Shown here: positions 35,116 through 43,646 of the stretch, one piece after another
Position numbering within the stretch: the first letter of the stretch is position 1
How the letters are laid out: the number at the start of each line of letters is the position of its first letter
Assembly (NCBI GenBank): GCA_014584705.1
Contig: JACTMJ010000009.1
Location: 1 to 64,000 of the forward strand
Length of the DNA stretch: 64,000 bases
From: Acidobacteriota bacterium
Lineage (GTDB): Bacteria; Acidobacteriota; Terriglobia; Bryobacterales; Bryobacteraceae
Reading direction: 5' to 3'
Translations under genes and position numbers: made by a program
The notes under the pieces: model-generated
Told to the model about the DNA's origin: nothing
Databases searched by the model: none
The model's input: the letters and a program-made list of their open reading frames with translations, nothing else

Positions 35116-36399
35116 TTAACGAGGCCAAGTCTCAAACGGGGCCTTGGGAAGCTTGTGCCCCCAGGCTTCCGGTCCCCAGCAGCGCGTGCCCACGAGAGGC
35201 TCGGTCTTGCTGGTATTCACCAGCTTCACGCCCCCTCCCGTCCGGGCGGGATCATAGGGGATGACGAACTCGTCATCCAGCGGCTCGCCGAGGCGAATGC
35301 CGGATTTCACTTCCACCTTGTGCTTGCCGAGCGTGCCGCTGCCGTGGCTGAAGTGCAGAATGCAGAGCGCGGCCGGCCCGGTTAGCACGGTCTCCGCGCC
35401 GGGGGGGAGTTCGAACTGCCGCAGGCTAAACAGTTCATCACCGTTCGGCTTGCCGTAAACGCGCCACTCGTCGCGGAAGCCGCCCTGGCTGGCCGCTTCG
35501 TCCACGATGGGGAGCAGTAGATGCTTCTCAATCACGAAGGGGTCTTTGTTGGCGCGCAAGTCGATGTCGGAGACTAGCCGCTGCACGCGATCCTCCCCGG
35601 TGAGTGATTCGTCGAGGTGCCGGTAGAGCAGTTCCTGGCCCAGGAAGACCTCGCCCTCTGGAGCCAGAACGTGGCTCTGGTAGAAGCGGAAATCGTCCCG
35701 GTCGCGCTGGGGCTCTTCCGTGTTGACGGCGGCGGGGCCGTGCAGCAGGCGGGTGGGCGTGAGGAAGCCCGTGCCCATGCGGATGAGCAGATTGCGGGCA
35801 TGGCTGCGAATGTAATTATTCTTCCCCGCGATAAAATCGCGCACGCAATCGGCCAGCATTTCCTCCGTGAAGTATTCCATCAGGCCCACGGAGGTGTGGC
35901 AATCGTTCCGATAGCGCTTGTTGCGCCATGCGTTGAAGTTGTATGCCTCCGGCTTGAACGGGTGCATGTGGTGGCCGAGGGGGTAGAGATTGTCAAATTC
36001 CTTGTTATAGAAGCCCGTGCCGCCCAGGGTGCGGTAGAGCGGCCCCACCATGAAATCCGGGGCCGTGTGTACGGCGGCGTTCATGGGAATCAAATAGCCG
36101 TCCGGATGATGGAAATGGCACAACCCTTCGCCGTGAATGCCATTGCCGGTGTCGGCGAGAATGGCGCTGCCGTTCCAGCGTTCGTCGATGGCCCAACCAT
36201 GCGGACCCTCCGGGAAGTAGTCCTCATCGGCGAGTTCCAGATTCTTGCCGGGCAGGCAAAATTTGCGCCCGACAAAGCTGGGGAAGCAGCGCAGTACACC
36301 CCCTCCGGCCTCGGCGGCCTCCTGGACGCTGGAGCCGGCGCCGTCTTCCACGATCGGCAGATTTGACCGGTACAGTTTGACGTTGAGCGGTGACCTCAT
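35116..36399 (-). CDS. Uncharacterised conserved protein, possibly cupin-like
   Basis: I do not recognise this 427-residue protein. It is soluble and rich in His and aromatic residues: GEGLCHFHHPDGYLIP near 90, YPLGHHMHPFKPEAYNFN near 135, RLLHGPAAVNTEEPQRDRDDF near 220 and VLTGPAALCILHFSHGSG near 345. The last two resemble cupin strand motifs (HGPA...E and CILHF), so it may be a metal-binding beta-barrel, perhaps isomerase- or dioxygenase-like. Base composition and codon use look native. It is divergent from the patatin gene with a 293-base gap. There is no signal peptide. Confidence 0.5.
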   Translation of the reverse strand: MRSPLNVKLYRSNLPIVEDGAGSSVQEAAEAGGGVLRCFPSFVGRKFCLPGKNLELADEDYFPEGPHGWAIDERWNGSAILADTGNGIHGEGLCHFHHPDGYLIPMNAAVHTAPDFMVGPLYRTLGGTGFYNKEFDNLYPLGHHMHPFKPEAYNFNAWRNKRYRNDCHTSVGLMEYFTEEMLADCVRDFIAGKNNYIRSHARNLLIRMGTGFLTPTRLLHGPAAVNTEEPQRDRDDFRFYQSHVLAPEGEVFLGQELLYRHLDESLTGEDRVQRLVSDIDLRANKDPFVIEKHLLLPIVDEAASQGGFRDEWRVYGKPNGDELFSLRQFELPPGAETVLTGPAALCILHFSHGSGTLGKHKVEVKSGIRLGEPLDDEFVIPYDPARTGGGVKLVNTSKTEPLVGTRCWGPEAWGHKLPKAPFETWPR

Positions 36400-36692
36400 C
36401 TTGTATCCCTTTTCATCCTCGTTCGATGGCGCTTGACGCGGAAAAGCCGGGCCTGCCGCGCTCCGTCGCGGGCGCGATCCCGAGCTGAAAGAGCCTACTC
36501 TAACGAACTACGCGCGCGGCGTCCACTCGGCGATTCCGGCAGGGCGATTTGGCCCATTCCGCGCGGGGCGGCGCGGAGCCCGCGGGGCGAGCGGAGAATC
36601 GAAGGTTTCTCGCGAAAACTGAGCCCCGCCGGGGTTGGATGCCGCTTCTTTGGAATGTATCGGCTGGATTTCGGACTCCAAGGGGGACGGAA

Positions 36693-38555
36693 ATGAGCGA
36701 TCAACCGGAGCGCTTCTGTGATCTGGTGATGAAGGGCGGCATCACCAGCGGGATTGTCTATCCCAAGGCGGTGTGCGAACTGGCGAAACAGTTCTCGTTT
36801 CGCAGTATCGGCGGCACCTCGGCGGGGGCAATCGCCGCGGCGGTCTCGGCGGCCGCGGAACATGGCCGCCGGAAGGGGCTCGACAGCTTTCGGAAGCTGG
36901 AGGGCCTGCCGGAGATTCTGGGCGGCACCGGTGCGGGCGGGAAGGGATCGTTTCTGTTCACGCTCTTCCAGCCGCAGCCGCGGTTCGCGCGACTCTTTCG
37001 GGTGCTCACCGGAATGCTTGGCGCGAAGCGGCCCGCCTGGGCGCTTGTATCCGGCCTGGCCCGGAATTACTGGCTGGCTACGGGCCTGAGCCTGTTGACG
37101 GGCGCGCTGTTCTTTCGTGCCCTGGTACCAAATGCGCAGGGATGGCAACTGGCGGCCGCCGCGCTGGCCGTGATCGTCGTGTTCGCCGCTACCTTCATTC
37201 ATGCCATCGCGCTTCTGGTTCGGGGCGATTGCAAGAAGCTGCGCGGCAACCTGTTCGGTTTCTGCACCGGGATGCCGAACCCCAAGATCGGCGGGGACTC
37301 TCTGACGCCCTGGCTGGATGCGCTGATTAACGACTATGCCGGCAAGCCTGGCACGGCGCCGCTCACCTTCGGAGATCTCTGGGAGAACACGGAGGCGGTC
37401 GGCGAGAAGCGGGTTTGCCTGGAGATGATGACCACCTGCCTGACGCACGGAAGGCCATATCGCCTGCCCTTTGACCAGCACATCTTCTACTTCCGCGAAG
37501 AGGAGTTCCGCCAACTCTTTCCGGCCGGTGTCGTCGATTGGATGGTGGCCCATCCCGGCGCCGTATCCGACCGGTACGAGGGCTTTATTGCCATGCCCGA
37601 TGCCGCGAATCTGCCGGTGATCGTAGCCACGCGGATGAGCCTGAGTTTCCCGATTCTGTTCAGTGCGATCCCGCTCTACGCCGTGGACTTCAGCCGCGCG
37701 GACTTGCCACGCAAACCGGAAGTCTGCTGGTTCTCCGACGGCGGCATTTGCAACAACTTCCCGGTGCAGCTTTTCGATTCCCCGCTGCCCCGCTGGCCCA
37801 CGTTCGCCATCAACCTGCTTCCTTGGGATCCGCTTCGAAACGAAGAGCAGAGCCGGGTGGTGGCCAAGGGAGGCACTCCGCCGGAACCGGAGATGGTCTA
37901 CCTGCCGGGCAGAAATCAGGGCGGCATTCTGGAGGCCTGGAACCGCTTTGATCTGAGTGCGGACGGCCATCCGAAGGGCGGATTGGGCGCGGTTACGGGT
38001 TTCGCGGGATCGATCCTCAATGCCATGCAAAATTGGGTGGACAACCGGCAGATCCGCATTCCCGGCTATCGGGACCGGGTGGCGCATGTCTACCTGAAAC
38101 CCGAAGAAGGCGGCCTAAACCTGAACATGCCCGCGAGCGTAATTGAAGCCGTGAGCGCGCGCGGCGGAGAAGCGGGCCGGCAGTTGTCGGATCGCTTCCG
38201 TGTGGGAAGCACGCACCCCATGAACTGGGATAACCATCGCTGGGTGCGATTCCGTTCCACTATGGCGGGGCTCGAAGAGTTTCTCACAAAGATTCTGCGC
38301 GGTTACACAGACACGGTTTCCGCCCGGCCCTTCCGCTCTTACGAGCAACTGATCGACCGCACCCCGAAGGAGGATCCGGCCAGCTACCGTTTTGACGACG
38401 ACCAGAGAGCGTTCGCCAAGGTCGCGATAGCGGAATTGCTCAAGGTGGGCGCGGATTGGACGCGGGAAAGCCGCCTGGGTGAGGGCGCGCCAAGGCCACA
38501 GCCGGAACTGCGGATGATGCCGAGACTCGGGACGAAAGGGGATGAGGGCGAGTGA
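36693..38555 (+). CDS. Patatin-like phospholipase with internal membrane hairpin
   Basis: This 620-residue protein has the patatin oxyanion motif KGGITSG at 14-20, the nucleophile elbow GTSAGA at 41-46 (Ser43), and the catalytic Asp in SDGGICNNFP near 349. Between these elements two membrane helices occur (about 125-180, WLATGLSLLTGALFF and VIVVFAATFIHAIALLV). It is therefore likely an integral inner-membrane lipase with a cytosolic catalytic site. ATG 36693 follows AAGGGGG. Standard patatins have about 300 residues; the extra length is the hairpin and a C-terminal region after residue 400. Phospholipase activity is predicted from the motifs. Confidence 0.88.
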   Translation: MSDQPERFCDLVMKGGITSGIVYPKAVCELAKQFSFRSIGGTSAGAIAAAVSAAAEHGRRKGLDSFRKLEGLPEILGGTGAGGKGSFLFTLFQPQPRFARLFRVLTGMLGAKRPAWALVSGLARNYWLATGLSLLTGALFFRALVPNAQGWQLAAAALAVIVVFAATFIHAIALLVRGDCKKLRGNLFGFCTGMPNPKIGGDSLTPWLDALINDYAGKPGTAPLTFGDLWENTEAVGEKRVCLEMMTTCLTHGRPYRLPFDQHIFYFREEEFRQLFPAGVVDWMVAHPGAVSDRYEGFIAMPDAANLPVIVATRMSLSFPILFSAIPLYAVDFSRADLPRKPEVCWFSDGGICNNFPVQLFDSPLPRWPTFAINLLPWDPLRNEEQSRVVAKGGTPPEPEMVYLPGRNQGGILEAWNRFDLSADGHPKGGLGAVTGFAGSILNAMQNWVDNRQIRIPGYRDRVAHVYLKPEEGGLNLNMPASVIEAVSARGGEAGRQLSDRFRVGSTHPMNWDNHRWVRFRSTMAGLEEFLTKILRGYTDTVSARPFRSYEQLIDRTPKEDPASYRFDDDQRAFAKVAIAELLKVGADWTRESRLGEGAPRPQPELRMMPRLGTKGDEGE

Positions 38556-38796
38556 CGGATTATCGAGATGTCCCCCTCACGTAGCGGCTTGATCGCCGAA
38601 AGCGCTTCACGAATCCGGCCGTCACGCTTGCACTTATATCAACGGATAAAAATGGAAGACCTTGGTCAGCCGCCCAAAGGAAGATATAGCGCGGAAATCG
38701 ACGATATCGGCTCAATGGTTACAAATAGGTGTTGTTATCGAAGAAAGTCACGGATTTCGTCGTAATTCTCACTCATTTGCTTTATAGTTCTCATCC

Positions 38797-40722
38797 ATGA
38801 GGGCTATGTGTGCGAAATGGGTGAAGTCCGGGGCGTTTCTTGCGTTTACGGTCTATCTCTTAGGTCAGCAATACACCCCTGTTAACAATAGTTACCAATA
38901 TGGCGGAGAACATCTGACTCCGGAGCAGCGGGAAGGGCGAAACACCTGGTACTTCTGGACCGGTGGGGGAGAGAAGTTCTGGCGTTACACCGCGAAGATC
39001 ACGCACGGGGTGACGGACCTGCTGCAATATGTCGATTCCCGCCGCCATGCCACGCGTTTCCGCACGATGGGGGTCATCAACGATCCGGATTGCGTGGCGG
39101 CCACGGCTCCCGACGAGTACGGGCTTTGGATGGATGTTTGCAAAGACGTACAAATTGACGGGATCCCGAGCAAGTCCTCCGGCATTATCGGATTGCGGAA
39201 GTTTCCCAACCCGCACTTCGATAAAGTCACGTGGGATGTGGAGAAATATCGCAAAGATCCGGCCTCCGTGGAGCCGCCGTATCTGATCGGGATGAGTTGC
39301 GGTTTCTGCCATATCGGCTTCAACCCCACAAAGCCGCCGGCGGACCCGGAGAAGGCGGAATGGACCAATCTCTCCCCGGCTATCGGGAACCAATACTTCA
39401 AGGAAGGAACTCTGTTCTCGCTCACACTGGATAACAAGGACTTCCGCTGGCATGTCGCCACGAAGCAGCCGGCCGGCACGTCCGATACGTCGCGCTTCGC
39501 GACGGACCATATCTTCAACCCGAACGCCATCAACTCCATCGTCTATCTGGCAAACCGTCCGTTCGCGGAAGAAACGATGGCCGACGGAAGCGTGCGCCAG
39601 GTCCACCACATCCTCAAGGATGGCGCGGATTCCATCGGCACCGCCGGAGCGTCGCTGCGCGTCTACGTGAACATCGGAATGTGTTCAGACTATTGGACGA
39701 CGCTCCATGACCCGATCTACGGAGTCGCCCGCAAGCAGCAACCGTTCCGCATCGCCCTTGCCCGCAAGGATTGCGCGGACTGGCGCGCCACGGAAGCGCG
39801 CATGGCAAACGCCGAAGCCTTCCTGAAGACAGTGAAGCCCGCGCTCCTCAAGGATGCCCCGGGCGGCGCGGCTTACCTTGGCGCCAGCGCGGAGGTGCTT
39901 CGGCAGGGCGCCCGGGTGTTTGCGGAAGCCTGCGCGACCTGCCACTCCAGCAAGCAGCCCCCCTCCAACCTCACGGGCGAGCCCGAACGGATTGCCTGGT
40001 TCCGTGAAGCCGTGGCAAAGCCGGATTTCCTCGATGACAACTTCCTCTCAAATGACCGCCGCTATTCGGTGGCGGAGATTGGAACGAACATGTCGAGGGC
40101 GCTGGCGACCAACGCCACCGAGGGCCACGTCTGGGAAGAGTTCTCCTCGAAGACCTACAAACTGCAACCGCCCGTGGGCACACTGACCGGGTTGTACAAC
40201 CCTGTGAAGCCATCAAAGCCGATTTCGTTCACTCCGCCCGGCGGGGGGCTGGGGTATTACCGGGTCCCAACTCTGGCGGGCGTCTGGGCCACCGCGCCGT
40301 ACTTCCACAACAACGGGCTAGGCCTGTTCAATGCGGACCCTTCCGTCGCCGGACGGATGGCGGCGTTCCAGGATGCGATGGAGAAACTGCTGTGGCCCGA
40401 GAAGCGCGCCGGAGCGGCTTCCGTGTGGACGACCGACGTGCCGAGTGAACTCACGCTCAGCGGCGGATACCGGCTGAAGGTGGTGCAAGGTACGCCAATC
40501 AAGCTGCTGGCCAGCATCAACGCGCCGGAACTGAACACTATGCGCAATGACACCTTCTTCACGCGAATCTTCGGATGGCTGATCGGCCGCGGCCTGTTGC
40601 GCAACACGCTGCTGCGCCGCAATCTCGCACCGGACTTTGTGGAAGATCGCGGGCATCTCTTTGGGAAGGAACTGAGCGATGCCGACAAGCGGGCGCTGAT
40701 CGAATACATCAAGACGTTCTGA
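38797..40722 (+). CDS. Dihaem c-type cytochrome, RoxA-like
   Basis: This 641-residue protein has a Sec-type signal (KSGAFLAFTVYLLGQQ) and two haem c motifs, CGFCH at 168-172 and CATCH at 379-383. The size, the ~210-residue spacing of the two motifs and the conserved FNPNAINSIVYLANRPF segment resemble RoxA-type rubber oxygenases and MauG/cytochrome c peroxidase relatives. RoxA cleaves poly(cis-1,4-isoprene) with O2 in the periplasm or outside the cell. This protein could oxidise a similar hydrophobic polymer or act as a peroxidase. It is followed after 14 bases by a flavin reductase-like gene. The start ATG 38797 lacks a clear ribosome binding site; ATG 38806 is an alternative. Confidence 0.75.
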   Translation: MRAMCAKWVKSGAFLAFTVYLLGQQYTPVNNSYQYGGEHLTPEQREGRNTWYFWTGGGEKFWRYTAKITHGVTDLLQYVDSRRHATRFRTMGVINDPDCVAATAPDEYGLWMDVCKDVQIDGIPSKSSGIIGLRKFPNPHFDKVTWDVEKYRKDPASVEPPYLIGMSCGFCHIGFNPTKPPADPEKAEWTNLSPAIGNQYFKEGTLFSLTLDNKDFRWHVATKQPAGTSDTSRFATDHIFNPNAINSIVYLANRPFAEETMADGSVRQVHHILKDGADSIGTAGASLRVYVNIGMCSDYWTTLHDPIYGVARKQQPFRIALARKDCADWRATEARMANAEAFLKTVKPALLKDAPGGAAYLGASAEVLRQGARVFAEACATCHSSKQPPSNLTGEPERIAWFREAVAKPDFLDDNFLSNDRRYSVAEIGTNMSRALATNATEGHVWEEFSSKTYKLQPPVGTLTGLYNPVKPSKPISFTPPGGGLGYYRVPTLAGVWATAPYFHNNGLGLFNADPSVAGRMAAFQDAMEKLLWPEKRAGAASVWTTDVPSELTLSGGYRLKVVQGTPIKLLASINAPELNTMRNDTFFTRIFGWLIGRGLLRNTLLRRNLAPDFVEDRGHLFGKELSDADKRALIEYIKTF

Positions 40723-40736
40723 CGGGGAGCGAGCCG

Positions 40737-42047
40737 ATGGCCGATGTTCTGTTTGAGCCGCTAAAATTCCGAAATCTGGAGATCCGAAACCGGCTGATCC
40801 GTTCGAATATGTCGGGCCGTTTCGACAACTATGACGGCTCTGGCACACAGGCTCGGATCAATTGGGAGACACGGTTTGCACGCGGCGGCGTGGGCGCGAT
40901 CATTTCTTCTTTTGTGCCCGTACACGTCCGGGGAAGAATTCTTCCGAACTACGCGATGATCGATAGCGACGACAAGATCCCCTTCTGGCGGGAGGTGGGC
41001 GAGCGCGTGCGCGAGCACGGCTGCAAGTTCATCCTGCAACTGAGCCACGGCGGCCGCCAGCGGGACATTGCCGGAATTGAAGTGCCCGAAGGTTGGAGTT
41101 CCACTGCCAAGCCGGATCCCTTGCATGGCTTTCGCGCGAAGGCGATGTCCAAGATCGAGATTGAAGAGGTCGTGCGGCAGTTTGGCCAGGCCGCCGTGCG
41201 CGCCCGCGAAGCCGGCGTTGATGGCGTGGAATTGCACGGCGCGAACGGGTATCTTATCACGCAATTTCTCAGCTCCGGTATCAACGACCGGAGCGACGAG
41301 TATGGCGGCTCGCTGGAGAACCGCGCCCGCTTCGTGATTGAGATTGTCCGGAGCATCCGTGCGCGATGCGGCGTGGACTTCCATCTCCAGATGAAAATCA
41401 GCGCCACGGAAAACAACAACGCGATGTCCATCGGGGAACCGCGCGGGAATACGATCCAGGATTCGGTGAGGGTTTGCCAGTGGCTGGAGGCCGAAGGCGT
41501 GGATGCGATCCACGTATCGGGCGGCAGCAGTTTCCCGCACCCGCGCAATCCGGCGGGAGACCTGCCCATCGACGATTTCATTCGCGTCTACGATTCCATG
41601 ATTTCGAGCGGAGACCATACCTTCCGGAATTTTCTCCTGCTGCGCAACGACATCACCGGCACGCTCTTCCGGGAGCGCTGGCTGAAGGAGCGCGGCGACG
41701 TGATTGAGGGGCTGAATCTGGCCGATTCCGAGGCGATTCGGAAAGCCGTGAGCATCCCGGTGATCTGCACGGGAGGCTTCCAGACCGCCTCCGTCATTCG
41801 CGAAGCGATCCGGCAGGGCCGCTGCCACGCGGTGAGCATGGCGCGTCCGCTGATCGCCAATCCGGACATGCCGAAGATGTTCGAACAGGGGATGGATCGC
41901 CCGCCCGTGCCCTGCACCTATTGCAACAAGTGCCTGGTGAACGTGGTGGAGAATCCGCTGGGCTGTTATGACGAAACGCGCTTCACCACTCGCGAGGCGA
42001 TGATCGCGGATATTCTTTCCGTTTTCCATCCGCCCGCTTTCCCGTAG
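40737..42047 (+). CDS. NADH:flavin oxidoreductase (Old Yellow Enzyme family)
   Basis: This 436-residue protein is an FMN-binding (beta/alpha)8 barrel of the Old Yellow Enzyme family. Landmarks are LKFRNLEIRNRLIRSNMS at the start, QLSHGGRQ near 102, GVDGVELHGANGYLITQFLS near 160, NDRSDEYGGSLENRARF, then VICTGGFQT near 340. A C-terminal cluster CTYCNKC resembles the partial Fe-S site of 2,4-dienoyl-CoA reductase relatives. It reduces activated C=C bonds with NAD(P)H. It begins 14 bases after the cytochrome gene with GGGAGCGAG upstream, so the two probably form an operon. The substrate is unknown. Confidence 0.9.
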   Translation: MADVLFEPLKFRNLEIRNRLIRSNMSGRFDNYDGSGTQARINWETRFARGGVGAIISSFVPVHVRGRILPNYAMIDSDDKIPFWREVGERVREHGCKFILQLSHGGRQRDIAGIEVPEGWSSTAKPDPLHGFRAKAMSKIEIEEVVRQFGQAAVRAREAGVDGVELHGANGYLITQFLSSGINDRSDEYGGSLENRARFVIEIVRSIRARCGVDFHLQMKISATENNNAMSIGEPRGNTIQDSVRVCQWLEAEGVDAIHVSGGSSFPHPRNPAGDLPIDDFIRVYDSMISSGDHTFRNFLLLRNDITGTLFRERWLKERGDVIEGLNLADSEAIRKAVSIPVICTGGFQTASVIREAIRQGRCHAVSMARPLIANPDMPKMFEQGMDRPPVPCTYCNKCLVNVVENPLGCYDETRFTTREAMIADILSVFHPPAFP

Positions 42048-42122
42048 CCCCGCGGGCGGGCGTCCCGCGTTCGCTTGCGGGGTGGGGAAGTGTGAAACTC
42101 CGGTGTGGCATGATGAATTGTC

Positions 42123-42755
42123 ATGCGGGTGCTTGGAAGCATGGGTCGTCGCGGATGCCTGTATTTTGCCGCTCTGCTGCTGTCGGCGTGCGGGCCGGGC
42201 GCGCCCGAGGATCTCATCGATGTGCGCGACGTGATTCCCGATGTCCGTCTGGAGATCCGCTACGCCACGCCGAATAACTTCACCAAGAGCGTGCTGTATC
42301 CGGAGGCGCGGTGCGTGCTGCGCCGGGAAGTTGCCGAGGAACTCGCCAAGGTGCAGCGCGATTTGAAGGCGGGCGGCCTCGAACTGGTGATCTACGATTG
42401 CTATCGCCCCCTTTCCGTGCAGAAGAAAATGTGGGAGATCGTTCCGAACGAAGCGTATGTGGCGAATCCGGCCAAGGGCTCGCGGCATAACCGGGGTGCG
42501 GCCGTCGACGTGGGACTCTTCGATAGCTACGGAAAACGCGTTGAAATGCCCACGGATTTCGACGATTTCAGCGAGAAGGCCCACTACAGCAATATTGACC
42601 TTCCGGCGGGCATCCTGATTAACAGGCAAAAGCTGCGCACGATGATGGAACGCTACAATTTCGCCGCGCTGCCCACGGAATGGTGGCACTTCGATTTCCT
42701 CGGGTGGCAGCGCTTCCCGGTGATGGACGTGCCGTTCCAGGATGTGCCCGAGTAA
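42123..42755 (+). CDS. D-alanyl-D-alanine dipeptidase, VanX-type lipoprotein
   Basis: This 210-residue protein has a lipobox LSAC (Cys23) after a short signal peptide, so it should be an envelope lipoprotein. The zinc peptidase motif SRHNRGAAVD gives His122 and Asp129, and EWWHFD gives Glu186 and His189; the spacing matches VanX/DdpX. It hydrolyses D-Ala-D-Ala dipeptides. The vancomycin-resistance partners VanH and VanA are not next to it, so it is more likely a peptidoglycan recycling enzyme. It is 21 bases upstream of a parvulin gene. Confidence 0.92.
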   Translation: MRVLGSMGRRGCLYFAALLLSACGPGAPEDLIDVRDVIPDVRLEIRYATPNNFTKSVLYPEARCVLRREVAEELAKVQRDLKAGGLELVIYDCYRPLSVQKKMWEIVPNEAYVANPAKGSRHNRGAAVDVGLFDSYGKRVEMPTDFDDFSEKAHYSNIDLPAGILINRQKLRTMMERYNFAALPTEWWHFDFLGWQRFPVMDVPFQDVPE

Positions 42756-42776
42756 GAGATCCAATTTGGGGAAACC

Positions 42777-43637
42777 ATGCCATTTGTAGTCAATGGAGAG
42801 TTGATTGAAGAGAGCGAGATCCGCAAGGAAGCCAGCCTGCTGCGCCCGCAGTTCGAGCAGGTGATGACGGATCTGGACCCGGTGGAAGCCGAGCGCCAGC
42901 TATGGGAATGGTCGCGGGAAAACGTGATCGAGAAGGCGCTGCTGCGGCAGGAGGCGCTGCGAAGCGGGGTGGCGGTGACGGAAGAAGAGATCCTTCACGC
43001 AATCCAGGCGATGAGGCCTTACGAGACCGCGGAAGCGGGCGAGGATACCGAGGCCGGATCGGACTCCTTCAAGCGCGACGTCGAAACGCAGATTCGCGTG
43101 GAGCGCTTGCTGGCCAAGGTCGCGGAGAACGCGAAGAAGCCGGATAAGAAAGCGGTAACGGACTTTTACCGGAAGCACCGGGAGGAGTTTCTGACGCCGG
43201 AGACCATTCAGGCCGCGCATATCGTGAAGCACGTGAACGAGGACGCAAGCGAGGAAGCGGCGCGGGAAGGAATCGAGGAAGCCGAGCGCCGTCTTTCCGC
43301 CGGGGAAGATTTCGCGGCGGTGGCCGATTCCATTTCCGATTGCCCGGGCCTGGGCGGGGATCTAGGCGTGTTCGCGCGGGGATCGATGGTGGAAGAGTTT
43401 GACGATGCCGTCTTCGCACTCCAACCTGGGCAGAATTCCCCCATCTTCCGCACGGTTTTCGGTTTCCACATTGCCCGCCTGATCGCGCGGCATCCGGAAG
43501 GGATTCGGCCGCTGAGCGAAGTGCGCGAACAGATTGAGCAGCATCTCTATGAGGAGGCTCGCCGCGAAGAGATGGAGCGCTATGTGGATGCACTGAAGGA
43601 AAAAGCGGACATTCGCAAAGCCGCCGCGGCGGGATAA
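42777..43637 (+). CDS. Parvulin-type peptidyl-prolyl isomerase without signal peptide
   Basis: This 286-residue protein has an N-terminal chaperone-like helical part (EASLLRPQFEQVMTDL; EKALLRQEALRSGVAVTEEEIL) and a parvulin domain from about 145. The domain shows AAHIVKHV, DFAAVADSISDCPGLGGDLGVFARGSMVEEFDDAVFAL and GFHIARL. Relatives such as PpiD, PrsA and SurA are exported or anchored, but this protein starts MPFVVNGELIEES with no signal peptide or membrane helix. It may act in the cytosol. It is 21 bases after vanX and 9 bases before the FGE gene, so it is in the middle of an operon. Confidence 0.85.
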   Translation: MPFVVNGELIEESEIRKEASLLRPQFEQVMTDLDPVEAERQLWEWSRENVIEKALLRQEALRSGVAVTEEEILHAIQAMRPYETAEAGEDTEAGSDSFKRDVETQIRVERLLAKVAENAKKPDKKAVTDFYRKHREEFLTPETIQAAHIVKHVNEDASEEAAREGIEEAERRLSAGEDFAAVADSISDCPGLGGDLGVFARGSMVEEFDDAVFALQPGQNSPIFRTVFGFHIARLIARHPEGIRPLSEVREQIEQHLYEEARREEMERYVDALKEKADIRKAAAAG

Positions 43638-43646
43638 TCGGAGCGT

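Noticed and set aside
40761-42764. A 667-codon minus-strand open frame
   Set aside because: It is antisense to the Old Yellow Enzyme and VanX genes, whose motifs are unambiguous.
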